Below are positions 48,236 to 57,076 of a DNA stretch of 64,000 nt, piece after piece (the stretch's first letter is position 1; each line of letters opens with the position of its first letter). The stretch is from Xanthomonas hortorum (lineage in GTDB: Bacteria > Pseudomonadota > Gammaproteobacteria > Xanthomonadales > Xanthomonadaceae): NCBI RefSeq assembly GCF_002940005.1, contig NZ_MDEF01000001.1; one strand, written 5' to 3'. The notes below the pieces were generated by a model, which saw nothing but the letters and a program-made list of their open reading frames with translations, was not told the DNA's origin and did no database searches. The position numbers and the translations under genes are program-made.

Positions 48236-50998
48236 ATGGAATCCGCCGCGTCCGTTCCCGTTGCCCCGCCAGACACCGAGGCCTGGCACGCGCTGCCCGC
48301 CGAGGCGGCGCTGCAGCGCCTGACGGCCTCGCCCGACGGCCTGAGCGCCGAGGAGGCGGCCCGCCGCCTGCGCGCGCATGGTCCGAATGCGCTGCCTGCG
48401 CCCGAGCCGACGCCGTGGTGGCGGCGGCTCCTGCGCCACTTCAACGACCCGTTGATCCTGTTCCTGCTGGCGGCGGCGATCCTCGCCGCGCTGCTGCGGC
48501 ACTACGTCGACGCCGGCGTGATCGCGGCGGTCGTGCTCGTCAACGCGATCGTGGGCTACGTGCAGGAGGGCCGTGCCGAGCAGGCGCTGGCGGGGCTTCG
48601 TTCGATGCTGGCGCCGAGCGCGCGCGTGCTGCGTGAGGGCGAGCGTGCACAGGTGCCCGCCGGCGATCTGGTGCCGGGGGACGTGGTGGTGCTGGAGGCC
48701 GGCGACCGGGTGCCGGCCGATGCTCGGCTGCTGCGCGGACGCGGCCTGCGGGTGGACGAATCGGTGCTGACCGGCGAATCGGTGCCGGTGGAGAAGTCGG
48801 CCGAGCCGGTCGCGGACGACGCCGACCTCGGCGGCCGTACGTCGATGCTGTACTCCGGCACCCTTGTGGCCGCCGGCCAGGCGAGCGTACTGGTGGTCGC
48901 GACCGGGCGAGACACGCAGGTGGGGCGCATCGGCCGGCTGCTGGGCGAGGTGCAGACGCTGACCACGCCGTTGCTGGAGCAGACCGCGCGTTTCGGCAAG
49001 GCCTTCACCCTGCTCGCGCTCGTCGCGGCGGCGCTGCTGTTCGTGTTCGCGGTGACCATGCGCGGCTACGGCTGGCTGGATGCCCTGATGGTGGTGGTGG
49101 CGCTGGCGGTCGGCGTGGTGCCCGAGAGCCTGCCGGCGGTCATCACGATCACCCTGGCGATCGGCGTGCGCCGCATGGCCGCGCGCAACGCCATCGTGCG
49201 CCGGCTGCCGGCGGTGGAGACGCTCGGCGCCACCACGACGATCTGCTCGGACAAGACCGGCACGTTGACCCGGAACGAAATGACCGCGCGCAGTGTGGTC
49301 ACGGCCACGGGCCGGGTCGAGGCCGAGGGCAGCGGCTACGCACCGGCGGGCGCGCTCGCCGTGCACGAAGGCGGTGATGTGGCGCTGGCCGCGGCGCAGG
49401 GCCTGGCCCAGATCGGGCTGCTGTGCAACGACGCCCACCTGCACGGTGCGGACGACGCCTGGCGGATCGACGGTGATCCGATGGAGGGCGCGCTGCTGGC
49501 GCTGGCCGGCAAGGCCGGGTTCGACCCGGCCGCGTTGCGCAGCGCGCATCCGCGCCTGGACGAAGTGCCGTTCGACGCCGCGCACCGGTTCATGGCCACG
49601 CTGCATGCCGACGGGGAGGGCGGCGGCGCCCTGGTCTGCGTCAAGGGCGCGCCGGAACAGATCCTTGCACTGAGCGTCGCGCAGGCCGGACGCGATGGCG
49701 AACGGGTGCCGGTGGACGTCGCGTTCTGGCAGAACGCCATCGACGCCGCCGGTGCCGAGGGCCAGCGCGTGCTCGGTTTCGCCGCGCGCCGGCTCGGGCG
49801 CGTCCCCGAGCGCTTCGGGCTGGAGGACGTCGGCGAGCTGGTGTTCTGCGGCATCGTCGGCTTCATCGATCCGCCGCGCGATGAGGCGATCGAGGCCGTG
49901 GCCCGGTGCCGCGACGCCGGCATCGCGGTCAAGATGATCACCGGCGACCATGCCGCCACGGCCGCTGCGATCGCGATGCAGCTCCGGCTGGCCGACGAGG
50001 TGCGCATGGTCACCGGCCGCGAGTTGGACGATGTGGCAGAGGCCGATCTGCCCGCGCTGGCAGAGGCCGCCAGCGTCTTCGCCCGCACCACGCCCGAGCA
50101 CAAGCTGCGCATCGTGCGTGCGCTGCAGTCGCGTGGGCACACCGTGGCGATGACCGGCGACGGGGTCAACGATGCGCCCTCGCTGAAGCAGGCCGACATC
50201 GGCATCGCCATGGGACACAACGGCACCGAGGCCGCCAAGGAAGCCAGCGAGATGGTGCTGGCCGACGACAACTTCGCCTCGATCGCCGCCGCCGTGTATG
50301 AAGGCCGCGCGGTCTACGACAACATCCGCAAGGTCATCGCCTGGACGCTGCCGACCAACGGCGGCGAGGCGCTCGCGATCGCGCTGGCCCTGATCGCCGG
50401 CTGGACGCTGCCGATGACGGCGCCGCAGATCCTGTGGATCAACATGGTGCTGACGATCACGCTGGGCCTGTCGCTGGCGTTCGAGCCGCCCGAGTCGGGT
50501 GTGATGCAGCGGCCGCCGCGCCGCCGGGTCGCGCCGCTGGTGTCGCCGTTCATGCTGTGGCGCATCGTGTTGGTGTCGATCCTGTTCAGCTTCGGCGCCT
50601 TCGGCATCTTCGCCTGGGCGCAGGCCCGCGGCCACGACATCGCCACCGCCCGCACCATGGTGGTCAACATGTTCTACGTGATGGAGATCTTCTATCTGTT
50701 CAGCGTGCGCTACATGCATGCCAGTTCGTTCTCGCTGCGCGGCCTGCGCGGCACACCTGCGGTGCTGTGGGCGGTGACGGCGGTGGTGGTGGCGCAACTG
50801 GCGTTCACCTACCTGCCGGTGATGCACACGCTGTTCGACAGCCGTCCGGTGCCGCTGTTCGAGGGGGTAGTCATCGTGCTGGCGGCGGCCGTGCTGATGC
50901 CGGTGCTGGAGATCGAGAAGTGGGTGCTCGGAAAGCTGGACCTGTTCGCAGAACTGCGCCGGTCGGTGCCGGCCCCGCGGCGACGCAGCACAACATGA
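48236..50998 (+). CDS. P2-type cation-transporting ATPase
   Basis: A 920-residue P-type ATPase: N-terminal cation-ATPase domain (L-S-A-E-E-A-A-R-R-L near 37), actuator T-G-E-S, M4 motif V-V-P-E-S-L-P-A-V, phosphorylation site D339 in S-D-K-T-G-T-L-T, hinge M-T-G-D-G-V-N-D-A-P-S-L-K and four C-terminal helices. M5 has N-G-G-E-A, but M6 reads W-I-N-M-V-L-T-I-T-L-G-L-S-L-A-F-E-P, lacking the acidic residue that calcium pumps carry there. It is therefore related to the SERCA/PMR group with an uncertain ion. It follows the DUF3141 gene by 52 bases on the same strand. Confidence 0.92.
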   Translation: MESAASVPVAPPDTEAWHALPAEAALQRLTASPDGLSAEEAARRLRAHGPNALPAPEPTPWWRRLLRHFNDPLILFLLAAAILAALLRHYVDAGVIAAVVLVNAIVGYVQEGRAEQALAGLRSMLAPSARVLREGERAQVPAGDLVPGDVVVLEAGDRVPADARLLRGRGLRVDESVLTGESVPVEKSAEPVADDADLGGRTSMLYSGTLVAAGQASVLVVATGRDTQVGRIGRLLGEVQTLTTPLLEQTARFGKAFTLLALVAAALLFVFAVTMRGYGWLDALMVVVALAVGVVPESLPAVITITLAIGVRRMAARNAIVRRLPAVETLGATTTICSDKTGTLTRNEMTARSVVTATGRVEAEGSGYAPAGALAVHEGGDVALAAAQGLAQIGLLCNDAHLHGADDAWRIDGDPMEGALLALAGKAGFDPAALRSAHPRLDEVPFDAAHRFMATLHADGEGGGALVCVKGAPEQILALSVAQAGRDGERVPVDVAFWQNAIDAAGAEGQRVLGFAARRLGRVPERFGLEDVGELVFCGIVGFIDPPRDEAIEAVARCRDAGIAVKMITGDHAATAAAIAMQLRLADEVRMVTGRELDDVAEADLPALAEAASVFARTTPEHKLRIVRALQSRGHTVAMTGDGVNDAPSLKQADIGIAMGHNGTEAAKEASEMVLADDNFASIAAAVYEGRAVYDNIRKVIAWTLPTNGGEALAIALALIAGWTLPMTAPQILWINMVLTITLGLSLAFEPPESGVMQRPPRRRVAPLVSPFMLWRIVLVSILFSFGAFGIFAWAQARGHDIATARTMVVNMFYVMEIFYLFSVRYMHASSFSLRGLRGTPAVLWAVTAVVVAQLAFTYLPVMHTLFDSRPVPLFEGVVIVLAAAVLMPVLEIEKWVLGKLDLFAELRRSVPAPRRRSTT

Positions 50999-51349
50999 GC
51001 CACGAGGTATTGCCGCCGGCCAAGCAACCGTACTGCGCGGTCGCGCCGAAGCCCGCCCGCCATGGCCGGAGCGTGCCGTCGTGACCGCCGACCGATGCAT
51101 CGCGATCGCGCGACTCCGCGTGCCGGGAGTCGCCGCGTCGATGATGGCTGCCGTACTGTCGTTCGCCACACGGGTGGCGATGGCGGCCATGCCTCTCAAC
51201 TTCCGGGAGTGCCGGATCTGGCGGCGCTGCCAACGAGAATGTTCCGCTGTGGATGGGTGTTGCCGGACGCGCCCGGCCCACGCGCATCCGGACGCAGGCC
51301 CTGCCTCCCCATGGAACCTTGGATTCATTTCATCCCCAGGAGCAAGCGA
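50999..51349. other. Gene-free interval after the cation ATPase
   Basis: No convincing gene on either strand. It has a perfect hairpin, GCGACTCC/GGAGTCGC with an 8-base loop, at 51110-51133, about 110 bases after the ATPase stop. No T-run follows, so termination would be factor-assisted if it is a terminator at all. AGGAG at 51338-51342 is the ribosome binding site of the next gene. Confidence 0.45.
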
Positions 51350-51907
51350 ATGACACTGTTGCATGAACTCGGTCGGGAAGTGGCCCGCAGTTGGTGGCTT
51401 TTCCTCCTCTACGGCCTGCTGGCCATCGCGTTGGCCGGCTTCGCGCTGTTCCGGCCTGTCGAAACCATCGGTGTGTGGATCATCGTCCTGGGCGCGCTGG
51501 CGCTGGCCGAAGGCGTGCTCAGCCTGATCGCCGCGTGGCGTGCCTCCACGGTCTCCAGGGGATGGTCGATCCTCTACGGCGTGCTGTCGCTGGCCTTCGG
51601 CCTGCTCGCGATCCTGCGGCCGCAGATCGTCGCGTTCGCCGGGATCCTGCTGGTGGCCGCCTGGCTGCTGGTCGCCGGGGTGTACCGCATCGTCTCCGCG
51701 ATCCGGCTGCGCGAGTCGATCGACGGGGAATGGCTGCTGATCCTGAGCGGTGTCTTCGCGGTGCTGCTTGGCCTGCTGTTCGCGGCGCTGCCGTGGCTGG
51801 GGCTGGTCGCGCTGGCCGTCTGGATCGGCATTGTCGCGCTGGTGTACGGGGTGTTCCAGGTCGTTGTGGCGATCCGCTTGCGCCGGCTCGGAAGGACGGG
51901 ATTGTAA
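51350..51907 (+). CDS. HdeD/DUF308-family membrane protein
   Basis: A 185-residue protein with six regularly spaced hydrophobic helices and the repeated pattern W-W-L-F-L-L-Y-G-L-L-A-I-A, F-R-P-V-E-T-I-G-V-W, G-W-S-I-L-Y-G-V-L-S-L-A-F-G and I-L-R-P that marks the HdeD (acid-resistance membrane protein) family. The ATG at 51350 follows AGGAG by seven bases. Function in the family is poorly defined; general stress or acid tolerance is the usual annotation. No operon partner is apparent. Confidence 0.85.
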   Translation: MTLLHELGREVARSWWLFLLYGLLAIALAGFALFRPVETIGVWIIVLGALALAEGVLSLIAAWRASTVSRGWSILYGVLSLAFGLLAILRPQIVAFAGILLVAAWLLVAGVYRIVSAIRLRESIDGEWLLILSGVFAVLLGLLFAALPWLGLVALAVWIGIVALVYGVFQVVVAIRLRRLGRTGL

Positions 51908-52175
51908 TGCGGCGCCTGCGCCTGCGCCTTCGCCTTCGCTCCGCATCCGCGCAAGTGCCGTCCACCCGGACTGCGTGGATCGTCTTGTGGCGGCCCGCGT
52001 GGGCACCGATGACGGGCGCGACCCCGTGCGCACCTGTTGTTCTCCTGATTCAGCGCGTGGCGCGGCTGCCGGTGTGCTTCCAGGAGGACTTGGTGACGGA
52101 CGGGACGAACGCCCCAGGTTGCCGGGCGATGATGCCGGGTATCGGGCGTCACCGCGGCAGCAGCGCGAAGTCGGT

Positions 52176-53285
52176 TCAGGGCCGGGTGTCCAGCCACGGA
52201 TAGTCGGTGTACCCCTCGACGCCGCCGCCGTAGAACGTGGCCCGGTTGTAGGGGTTGAGCGCGGCGCCCGTCCGGGCACGATCGGGCAGGTCCGGGTTGG
52301 CGATGAACAGCCGTCCGAATGCGATCGCATCGGCCCGGCCAGCCTCGATCGCCGCGGCCGCCGTTGCGGGCGTGTAGTTTCCCGCTGCGATCAGCACGCG
52401 GGGCCAGAGCGGGCGAAACAGGTCCGATGCGAAGGGCACGTTCTGGTGATCGACCTCGGCCTGTCCTGCGCCGCTGGCGCGCGGCTCGATCAGATGCAGA
52501 TAGGCCAGATCGAGCGCGGCCAGTTCCCTGATCAGATGGGAATAGAGCGGGAAGGGCTCGTCCTCGCCGCTGCCGTTGGCCACGCCGAACGGCGACAGCC
52601 GGACGCCGACGCGGTCGGCACCGAAGACCGCCGACACGGCGGCGGCGACCTCCAGCACGATGCGGCAGCGATTCTCGATCGATCCGCCATAGGCGTCGGT
52701 GCGCTGGTTGCTCCGGCTCTGCAGGAACTGCTCGAGCAGGTAGCCGTTGGCACCATGGATCTCGACGCCGTCGAAACCGGCGCGCTGTGCGTTGCGCGCC
52801 GCTTGGGCGTAGTCCCCGACCACCGAGGCAATCTCCGCCATCTCCAGTGCCCGAGGCGTCTCGAAGGGGGCGCGTTCGAACGTGGCGGTAAAGGCATTGC
52901 CGGGCGCGGCGATGGCGGACGGGGCAACCGGCAGCTCGCCTCCCAACAGCGACGGATGGGAGATGCGGCCGACATGCCAGAGCTGCAGAAAGATCAGACC
53001 GCCCTTGGCGTGCACCGCGTCCGTGACCGCCTTCCATCCTTCGATCTGCGCCTGGCTGTGGATGCCGGGCGTCGCCGGCATGCCTTGGCCCGTCGGCGAG
53101 ATCTGCGCGCCCTCGGTAATGATCAGCCCACCCTTCGAGGTGCGCTGCCGGTAGTACTCCACGTTGAGGGCATGGGGGACATTGCCGGGCTGCGACGCGC
53201 GCATGCGCGTCAGCGGCGCCATCACCACGCGATGGGCCAACGTCAGTGCGCCGAGCTGCAGGGAGGAGAACAGTGCCTGTGTCAT
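52176..53285 (-). CDS. Old Yellow Enzyme-family ene-reductase (NemA-like)
   Basis: A 369-residue FMN-dependent TIM-barrel reductase: start L-F-S-S-L-Q-L-G-A-L-T-L-A-H-R-V-V-M-A-P-L-T-R-M type motif, Q-L-W-H-V-G-R, substrate-binding H-G-A-N-G-Y-L-L-E-Q-F-L near 178, and a C-terminal D-Y-P-W-L. It reduces activated C=C bonds (enones, nitro-olefins) with NAD(P)H. It is 36 bases downstream of the lipoamide dehydrogenase gene on the same strand and may be part of a MarR-lpd-oye operon. It could act on unsaturated ketones of the pathway. Confidence 0.94.
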   Translation of the reverse strand: MTQALFSSLQLGALTLAHRVVMAPLTRMRASQPGNVPHALNVEYYRQRTSKGGLIITEGAQISPTGQGMPATPGIHSQAQIEGWKAVTDAVHAKGGLIFLQLWHVGRISHPSLLGGELPVAPSAIAAPGNAFTATFERAPFETPRALEMAEIASVVGDYAQAARNAQRAGFDGVEIHGANGYLLEQFLQSRSNQRTDAYGGSIENRCRIVLEVAAAVSAVFGADRVGVRLSPFGVANGSGEDEPFPLYSHLIRELAALDLAYLHLIEPRASGAGQAEVDHQNVPFASDLFRPLWPRVLIAAGNYTPATAAAAIEAGRADAIAFGRLFIANPDLPDRARTGAALNPYNRATFYGGGVEGYTDYPWLDTRP

Positions 53286-53321
53286 GCGATGGGATCCGGT
53301 TGCGTTCGATTCGGTTCTGAT

Positions 53322-54719
53322 TCAGAGGTTGATCATGTGCCCCGCAAGTCCGTGGAAGCCTTCCTGCAGAGCTTCGCCGAGGGTGGGGTGGGTGTGGACA
53401 TTGCGGGCCACCTGCGCGGCGGTGAGTCCCCACTTCTGTGCGAGCGTCAGCTCGGGAAGAAGCTCGGAGACGTCGTGCCCCACCAGGTGGCCGCCGAGCA
53501 GCGTTCCGTCCTTCGCATCGCCGATGAGCTTTATGAACCCTGAAGGATCGCCCTGGCCCTGGGCCTTGCCATTGGCGGTGAATGGGAACTTCGCCACGTT
53601 GATCTCGAAGCCCTCGTCCAGGGCTTGCTGCTCGGTGAGGCCGAAGGACGCGACCTGGGGCTGACCGAAGGTGGCGCGCGGCATCATGCGATAGTCGAGC
53701 GGCATGGTCTCGACGCCAGCGATGGTCTCGGCGGCGACGATGGCCTGCGCCTCGGCAACGTGGGCGAGCTGGAGCTTGGCGGTGACGTCGCCGATGGCGT
53801 ACAGGTGCGGCACGCTGGTGCGCATGGCGTCGTCAATTGCGATGGCGCCACCGTCGGTGAGCGCCACGCCGGTGTTCTCCAGGCCGTAGCCGCCGGTGCG
53901 CGGTGCGAATCCCACCGACATCAGGACCTTGTCGGCGCTGACGGTGGACTGCTCGCCGTTCGATGCGGTGTAGCTCACGGCCACGTATGTCCCGTAGTCG
54001 TCGATCGACTCGACCTTGGCCGATGTGAGGATCTCGACGCCGAGCTTCTTGTACTGCCTGACGATCTCCTTGGAGATCTCGGCATCCTCGTTGGGCAAGG
54101 GGCGATCGAGGAACTCGATGAGGGTGACCCCGACGCCGTAGTTGGCGAGGATGTAGGCGAACTCCACGCCGATCGCGCCCGCGCCGACGATCACAATCGA
54201 CCCGGGCAGGTCGCGCGCGAGGATCTGCGTCTCGTAGGTCACCACGTTCTCGCTGAGCTCGGTATCCGGCAGCAGGCGGACGGTCGAGCCGGTGGCGATG
54301 ATGGCGTTGTCGAAGGTCAGGGTCTGGGATTCCCCCGATGCGAGGGCGACCTGGATGGAGTGCACGTCGACGAATGTGCCGTGGCCATCGATCTCGGTGA
54401 TGTTGTTCTTCCGCATGAGGTAGTGCACGCCTTTGGCGCGGCCGTCGGCGACCTTGCGGCTGCGGTCGACCGCGGCGCCGTAGTCGAAGACCGCCTCGCC
54501 GGAGATGCCGAACTGCGCGGCCTGGTGGCGGAAGATGTGCGCGAGCTCGGCATTGCGCAGCAGCGACTTGGAAGGAATGCAGCCGATGTTCAGGCACACG
54601 CCGCCCCAGTACTGCCGTTCGATGACCGCGACCGACTTGCCCAGTTGTGCGGCCCGGATCGCGGCGACGTAGCCACCAGGGCCTGCGCCGATGACAACGA
54701 CCTCGTAGTGCGTACTCAT
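53322..54719 (-). CDS. lpd: Dihydrolipoamide dehydrogenase, actinobacterial-like
   Basis: A 465-residue flavoprotein disulfide reductase: G-A-G-P-G-G at 11-16, redox pair Cys42/Cys47 in G-G-V-C-L-N-I-G-C-I-P-S-K, NAD motif G-A-G-A-I-G-V-E-F, A-I-G-D-V and the C-terminal H-T-H-P-T-L-G-E-A-L-Q base. Stretches such as Y-W-G-G-V-C-L-N, D-R-S-R-K-V-A-D-G-R and A-R-N-V-H-T-H-P match mycobacterial Lpd more than the usual proteobacterial E3, as far as I can recall. It oxidises dihydrolipoyl groups with NAD. No E1/E2 genes are adjacent; it is between a MarR gene and an ene-reductase. Transfer from Actinobacteria is possible. Confidence 0.92.
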   Translation of the reverse strand: MSTHYEVVVIGAGPGGYVAAIRAAQLGKSVAVIERQYWGGVCLNIGCIPSKSLLRNAELAHIFRHQAAQFGISGEAVFDYGAAVDRSRKVADGRAKGVHYLMRKNNITEIDGHGTFVDVHSIQVALASGESQTLTFDNAIIATGSTVRLLPDTELSENVVTYETQILARDLPGSIVIVGAGAIGVEFAYILANYGVGVTLIEFLDRPLPNEDAEISKEIVRQYKKLGVEILTSAKVESIDDYGTYVAVSYTASNGEQSTVSADKVLMSVGFAPRTGGYGLENTGVALTDGGAIAIDDAMRTSVPHLYAIGDVTAKLQLAHVAEAQAIVAAETIAGVETMPLDYRMMPRATFGQPQVASFGLTEQQALDEGFEINVAKFPFTANGKAQGQGDPSGFIKLIGDAKDGTLLGGHLVGHDVSELLPELTLAQKWGLTAAQVARNVHTHPTLGEALQEGFHGLAGHMINL

Positions 54720-54813
54720 GGAGCTCTCCTGTCGAAACGTCCGATTGCGTCCGCCATCGGAGGTAAGCGGTCATCCGCCGCCGGGGGCGCAGGGAGCCTG
54801 AACCCGCAAAGCG

Positions 54814-55269
54814 TCAGAACTCCGCTGCAAGATCGGAGTCATCATCGAGCGATTCGATGCACGCATCGAGCAGATCGTGCAACGCGGCGACGCGCTCCAC
54901 GCCCAACCGTTCGTTGAGCGTCGTTTGCGCAACCTTCCAGGCGCGCTGTCCTTCCGTCCGCTTCGCGTGCCCCGTCTCGGTCGCTTCGACAAGACGGCTG
55001 CGCGCGTCGTCGCCTGCGCCGATCTTCAGCAAACCCTGTGCCGCCAGGGGCTGCAGGTTCCGGCTCAGGGTCGAGGCATCCATCTGCATGCGCCTGGCCA
55101 GGTCGACCGGCCGGATGGGTCCGAGCCTGACGACGTGCGACAGCAATGCGTACTGCGTGTTCTTGAGGCCTGTCCCGGCGACATGGTGGTCGTAATGCCG
55201 CGTCACCATGCGAGTGAGCTGGCGAAGCTTCAGGTTGGTGCATCCCTGCGGCTTGATGGCGATCTTCAT
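54814..55269 (-). CDS. MarR-family regulator
   Basis: A 151-residue winged-helix protein: C-T-N-L-K-L-R-Q-L-T-R-M-V-T-R-H-Y-D near the N-terminus, then R-P-V-D-L-A-R-R-M-Q-M-D-A-S-T-L-S-R-N-L-Q-P-L as the recognition helix. The start at 55269 matches the family; longer upstream frames have shadow composition. It is divergent from the thioesterase-thiolase-MaoC operon, and two palindromes lie between, so it probably represses both directions, including lpd and the ene-reductase downstream. The conserved-looking Cys near residue 10 might sense thiol-reactive compounds. Confidence 0.87.
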   Translation of the reverse strand: MKIAIKPQGCTNLKLRQLTRMVTRHYDHHVAGTGLKNTQYALLSHVVRLGPIRPVDLARRMQMDASTLSRNLQPLAAQGLLKIGAGDDARSRLVEATETGHAKRTEGQRAWKVAQTTLNERLGVERVAALHDLLDACIESLDDDSDLAAEF

Positions 55270-55277
55270 GTGCTGTA

Positions 55278-55304
55278 TTGTACCTGCAACAGTTGTATAT
55301 GCAA
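55278..55304. promoter_or_regulatory. Pair of MarR operator-like palindromes
   Basis: TTGTACCTGCAA (55278-55289) and TTGTATATGCAA (55293-55304) are two copies of TTGTAxxTGCAA, 15 bp apart, in the short AT-rich gap between the MarR start (55269) and the thioesterase start (55332). The position and the dyad form fit autoregulation and control of the divergent operon. Confidence 0.7.
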
Positions 55305-55331
55305 TCTTATGGTGCCGGAAAGGAGCTGCAG

Positions 55332-55892
55332 ATGGAGGTAGATCCCGTCGCTGCCCGTTGGGAAGCGGAGGAAAAGGCGGTTCGCGCTCGCTTGACGGAT
55401 CCCGATGCCGCACCGCCGGAGCAACTCGCCGGCCGCTCGGGCATGCAGGTATTCGAGGCGATCTTCGCCGGTGAGCTGCCGCCGCCGCCGATCGGCGATA
55501 CGCTCGATTTCGTGCCGATCCATATGGAACCGGGCGCCGCGATCTTCCAGGGCCGTCCGCAGCGCCGGCACTACAACCCCCTGGGCACCGTGCACGGCGG
55601 CTGGTTCGCCACGCTGCTCGACTCGGCGGTGGGGTGCGCGGTGCATTCGACGCTGCCCGCCGGCAGGGGCTACACCACGCTGGAGCTCAAGGTGAACATG
55701 CTGCGCCCGCTCAGTGACCGGGTGGCGCTGGTGCGTGCCGAAGGCAAGGTGATCCATGCCGGGCGCCAGGTCGCGACGGCCGAGGGCCGCATCGTCGGCC
55801 CGGACGGCAAGCTGTATGCGCACGCGACCACGACGTGCCTGATCTTCGACCACCCTGCCGCCGTTTCCGGAGGATCCCATGCCCAAGCCTGA
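55332..55892 (+). CDS. PaaI-type hotdog thioesterase
   Basis: A 186-residue hotdog-fold protein with the PaaI signature: N-P-L-G-T-V-H-G-G-W-F-A-T-L-L-D-S-A-V-G (catalytic Asp/Gly region), then T-L-E-L-K-V-N-M-L-R-P and A-T-A-E-G-R-I. AAGGAG lies before the ATG at 55332; earlier in-frame ATGs lie inside the operator. It hydrolyses acyl-CoA thioesters, perhaps freeing trapped CoA. The stop overlaps the following thiolase start by 14 bases. Confidence 0.88.
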   Translation: MEVDPVAARWEAEEKAVRARLTDPDAAPPEQLAGRSGMQVFEAIFAGELPPPPIGDTLDFVPIHMEPGAAIFQGRPQRRHYNPLGTVHGGWFATLLDSAVGCAVHSTLPAGRGYTTLELKVNMLRPLSDRVALVRAEGKVIHAGRQVATAEGRIVGPDGKLYAHATTTCLIFDHPAAVSGGSHAQA

Positions 55893-57063
55893 AATCGTTC
55901 TTTGTTCTCCCGTGCGCACCGCGATCGGCACCTATGGCGGCGCGCTGAAAGACACCCCGGCGCCGGACCTGGGCGCCGCCGTGATCCGCGAGACGCTGCG
56001 ACGCTCGGGGCTTGAACCCGACACCATCGGCACGGTCGTGATGGGCAACGTGATCCAGGCCGGCACCAGGATGAACCCGGCGCGGCAAGCGTCCATCGGC
56101 GGCGGGCTGCCGGTGCAGGTGCCGGCCCTGACCGTGAACCGGGTGTGCGGATCGGGTGCGCAGGCCATCGCCAGTGCCGCCCTGGAGGTTGCCGCGGGTT
56201 ATGCCGCGGCCGCGGTCGCCGGCGGCATGGAGAACATGGACCAGGCGCCCTATCTGGTGCCCGGCGGGCGCTGGGGCAACCGCATGGGCGATGCGTTGAT
56301 GTTCGACAGCATGCTGCGCGACGGCCTCAACGATGCGTTCAGCGGCGAACACGCGGGCTGGCATACCGAGGATCTGGTCAGCCAGTACGGCATCGCGCGC
56401 GAGGACCAGGATCGCTGGGCGGCGCGCTCGCAGCAGCGCTTCAGCGCGGCCCAGGCCGCGGGCAAGTTCGACGAGGAGATCGTCGCGATCGAACTGGCCA
56501 GCCGCAAGGGGCCGGTGAGCTTCGCCAGGGACGAGGCCAATCGGCCCGACACGACCGCCGAAGCGCTCGCCAGGCTCAAGCCCGCGTTCCGCAAGGACGG
56601 CACGATCACCGCCGGCAACGCCCCGGGGCTCAACAGCGGCGCGGCCGCGCTGATCGTCGCCGAACGCGGCTTCGCCGATAAGCACGGGCTGCAACCGTGG
56701 GCGCGGCTGGTCGCCCACGGCGTGGCGGCCGTCGAGCCGGGCTTGTTCGGCCTGGGCCCGATCCCGGCGGTCAAGCTGGCCCTGGAACGCGCCGGGTGGA
56801 CCCGCACCGACATCGAGCGCATCGAGATCAACGAGGCGTTCGCCGCGATCGCGCTGGCCTGCCTGCGCCAGCTCGAACTGCCGGAAGACATCGTCAACGT
56901 CGAGGGCGGCTCCATCGCCCACGGCCATGCCATCGGTGCGACGGGCGCGGTGCTGACCACCCGGCTGCTGTACTCGATGCGGCGCGACGGCTTGAAGCGC
57001 GGCATCGTGACGCTGTGCATCGGCGGCGGCCAGGGCATCGCGCTGGCGCTGGAAGCGCTCTGA
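55879..57063 (+). CDS. Acetyl-CoA acetyltransferase/thiolase
   Basis: A 394-residue thiolase with Cys90 (N-R-V-C-G-S-G-A-Q-A), G-G-M-E-N-M-D, N-E-A-F-A-A-I and C-I-G-G-G-Q-G. The His motif reads H-G-H-A-I-G-A-T-G-A where most thiolases have G-H-P. It is in an operon with a thioesterase upstream and a MaoC-type hydratase 13 bases downstream, so it is likely degradative and acts on a specific chain or branched substrate. It is the third thiolase in the window. Confidence 0.92.
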   Translation: MPKPEIVLCSPVRTAIGTYGGALKDTPAPDLGAAVIRETLRRSGLEPDTIGTVVMGNVIQAGTRMNPARQASIGGGLPVQVPALTVNRVCGSGAQAIASAALEVAAGYAAAAVAGGMENMDQAPYLVPGGRWGNRMGDALMFDSMLRDGLNDAFSGEHAGWHTEDLVSQYGIAREDQDRWAARSQQRFSAAQAAGKFDEEIVAIELASRKGPVSFARDEANRPDTTAEALARLKPAFRKDGTITAGNAPGLNSGAAALIVAERGFADKHGLQPWARLVAHGVAAVEPGLFGLGPIPAVKLALERAGWTRTDIERIEINEAFAAIALACLRQLELPEDIVNVEGGSIAHGHAIGATGAVLTTRLLYSMRRDGLKRGIVTLCIGGGQGIALALEAL

Positions 57064-57076
57064 GGGAGCAGGCCCC

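Noticed and set aside
51908..52175. Short CGCCTG/CGCCTT hexamer repeats after the HdeD gene taken as a functional repeat
   Set aside because: Only four imperfect units; likely compositional in GC-rich DNA.
47018..52330. A minus-strand open frame of about 1770 codons opposite the DUF3141 and ATPase genes
   Set aside because: Shadow of genuine genes on the plus strand; Arg/His/Gln-rich and without domains.
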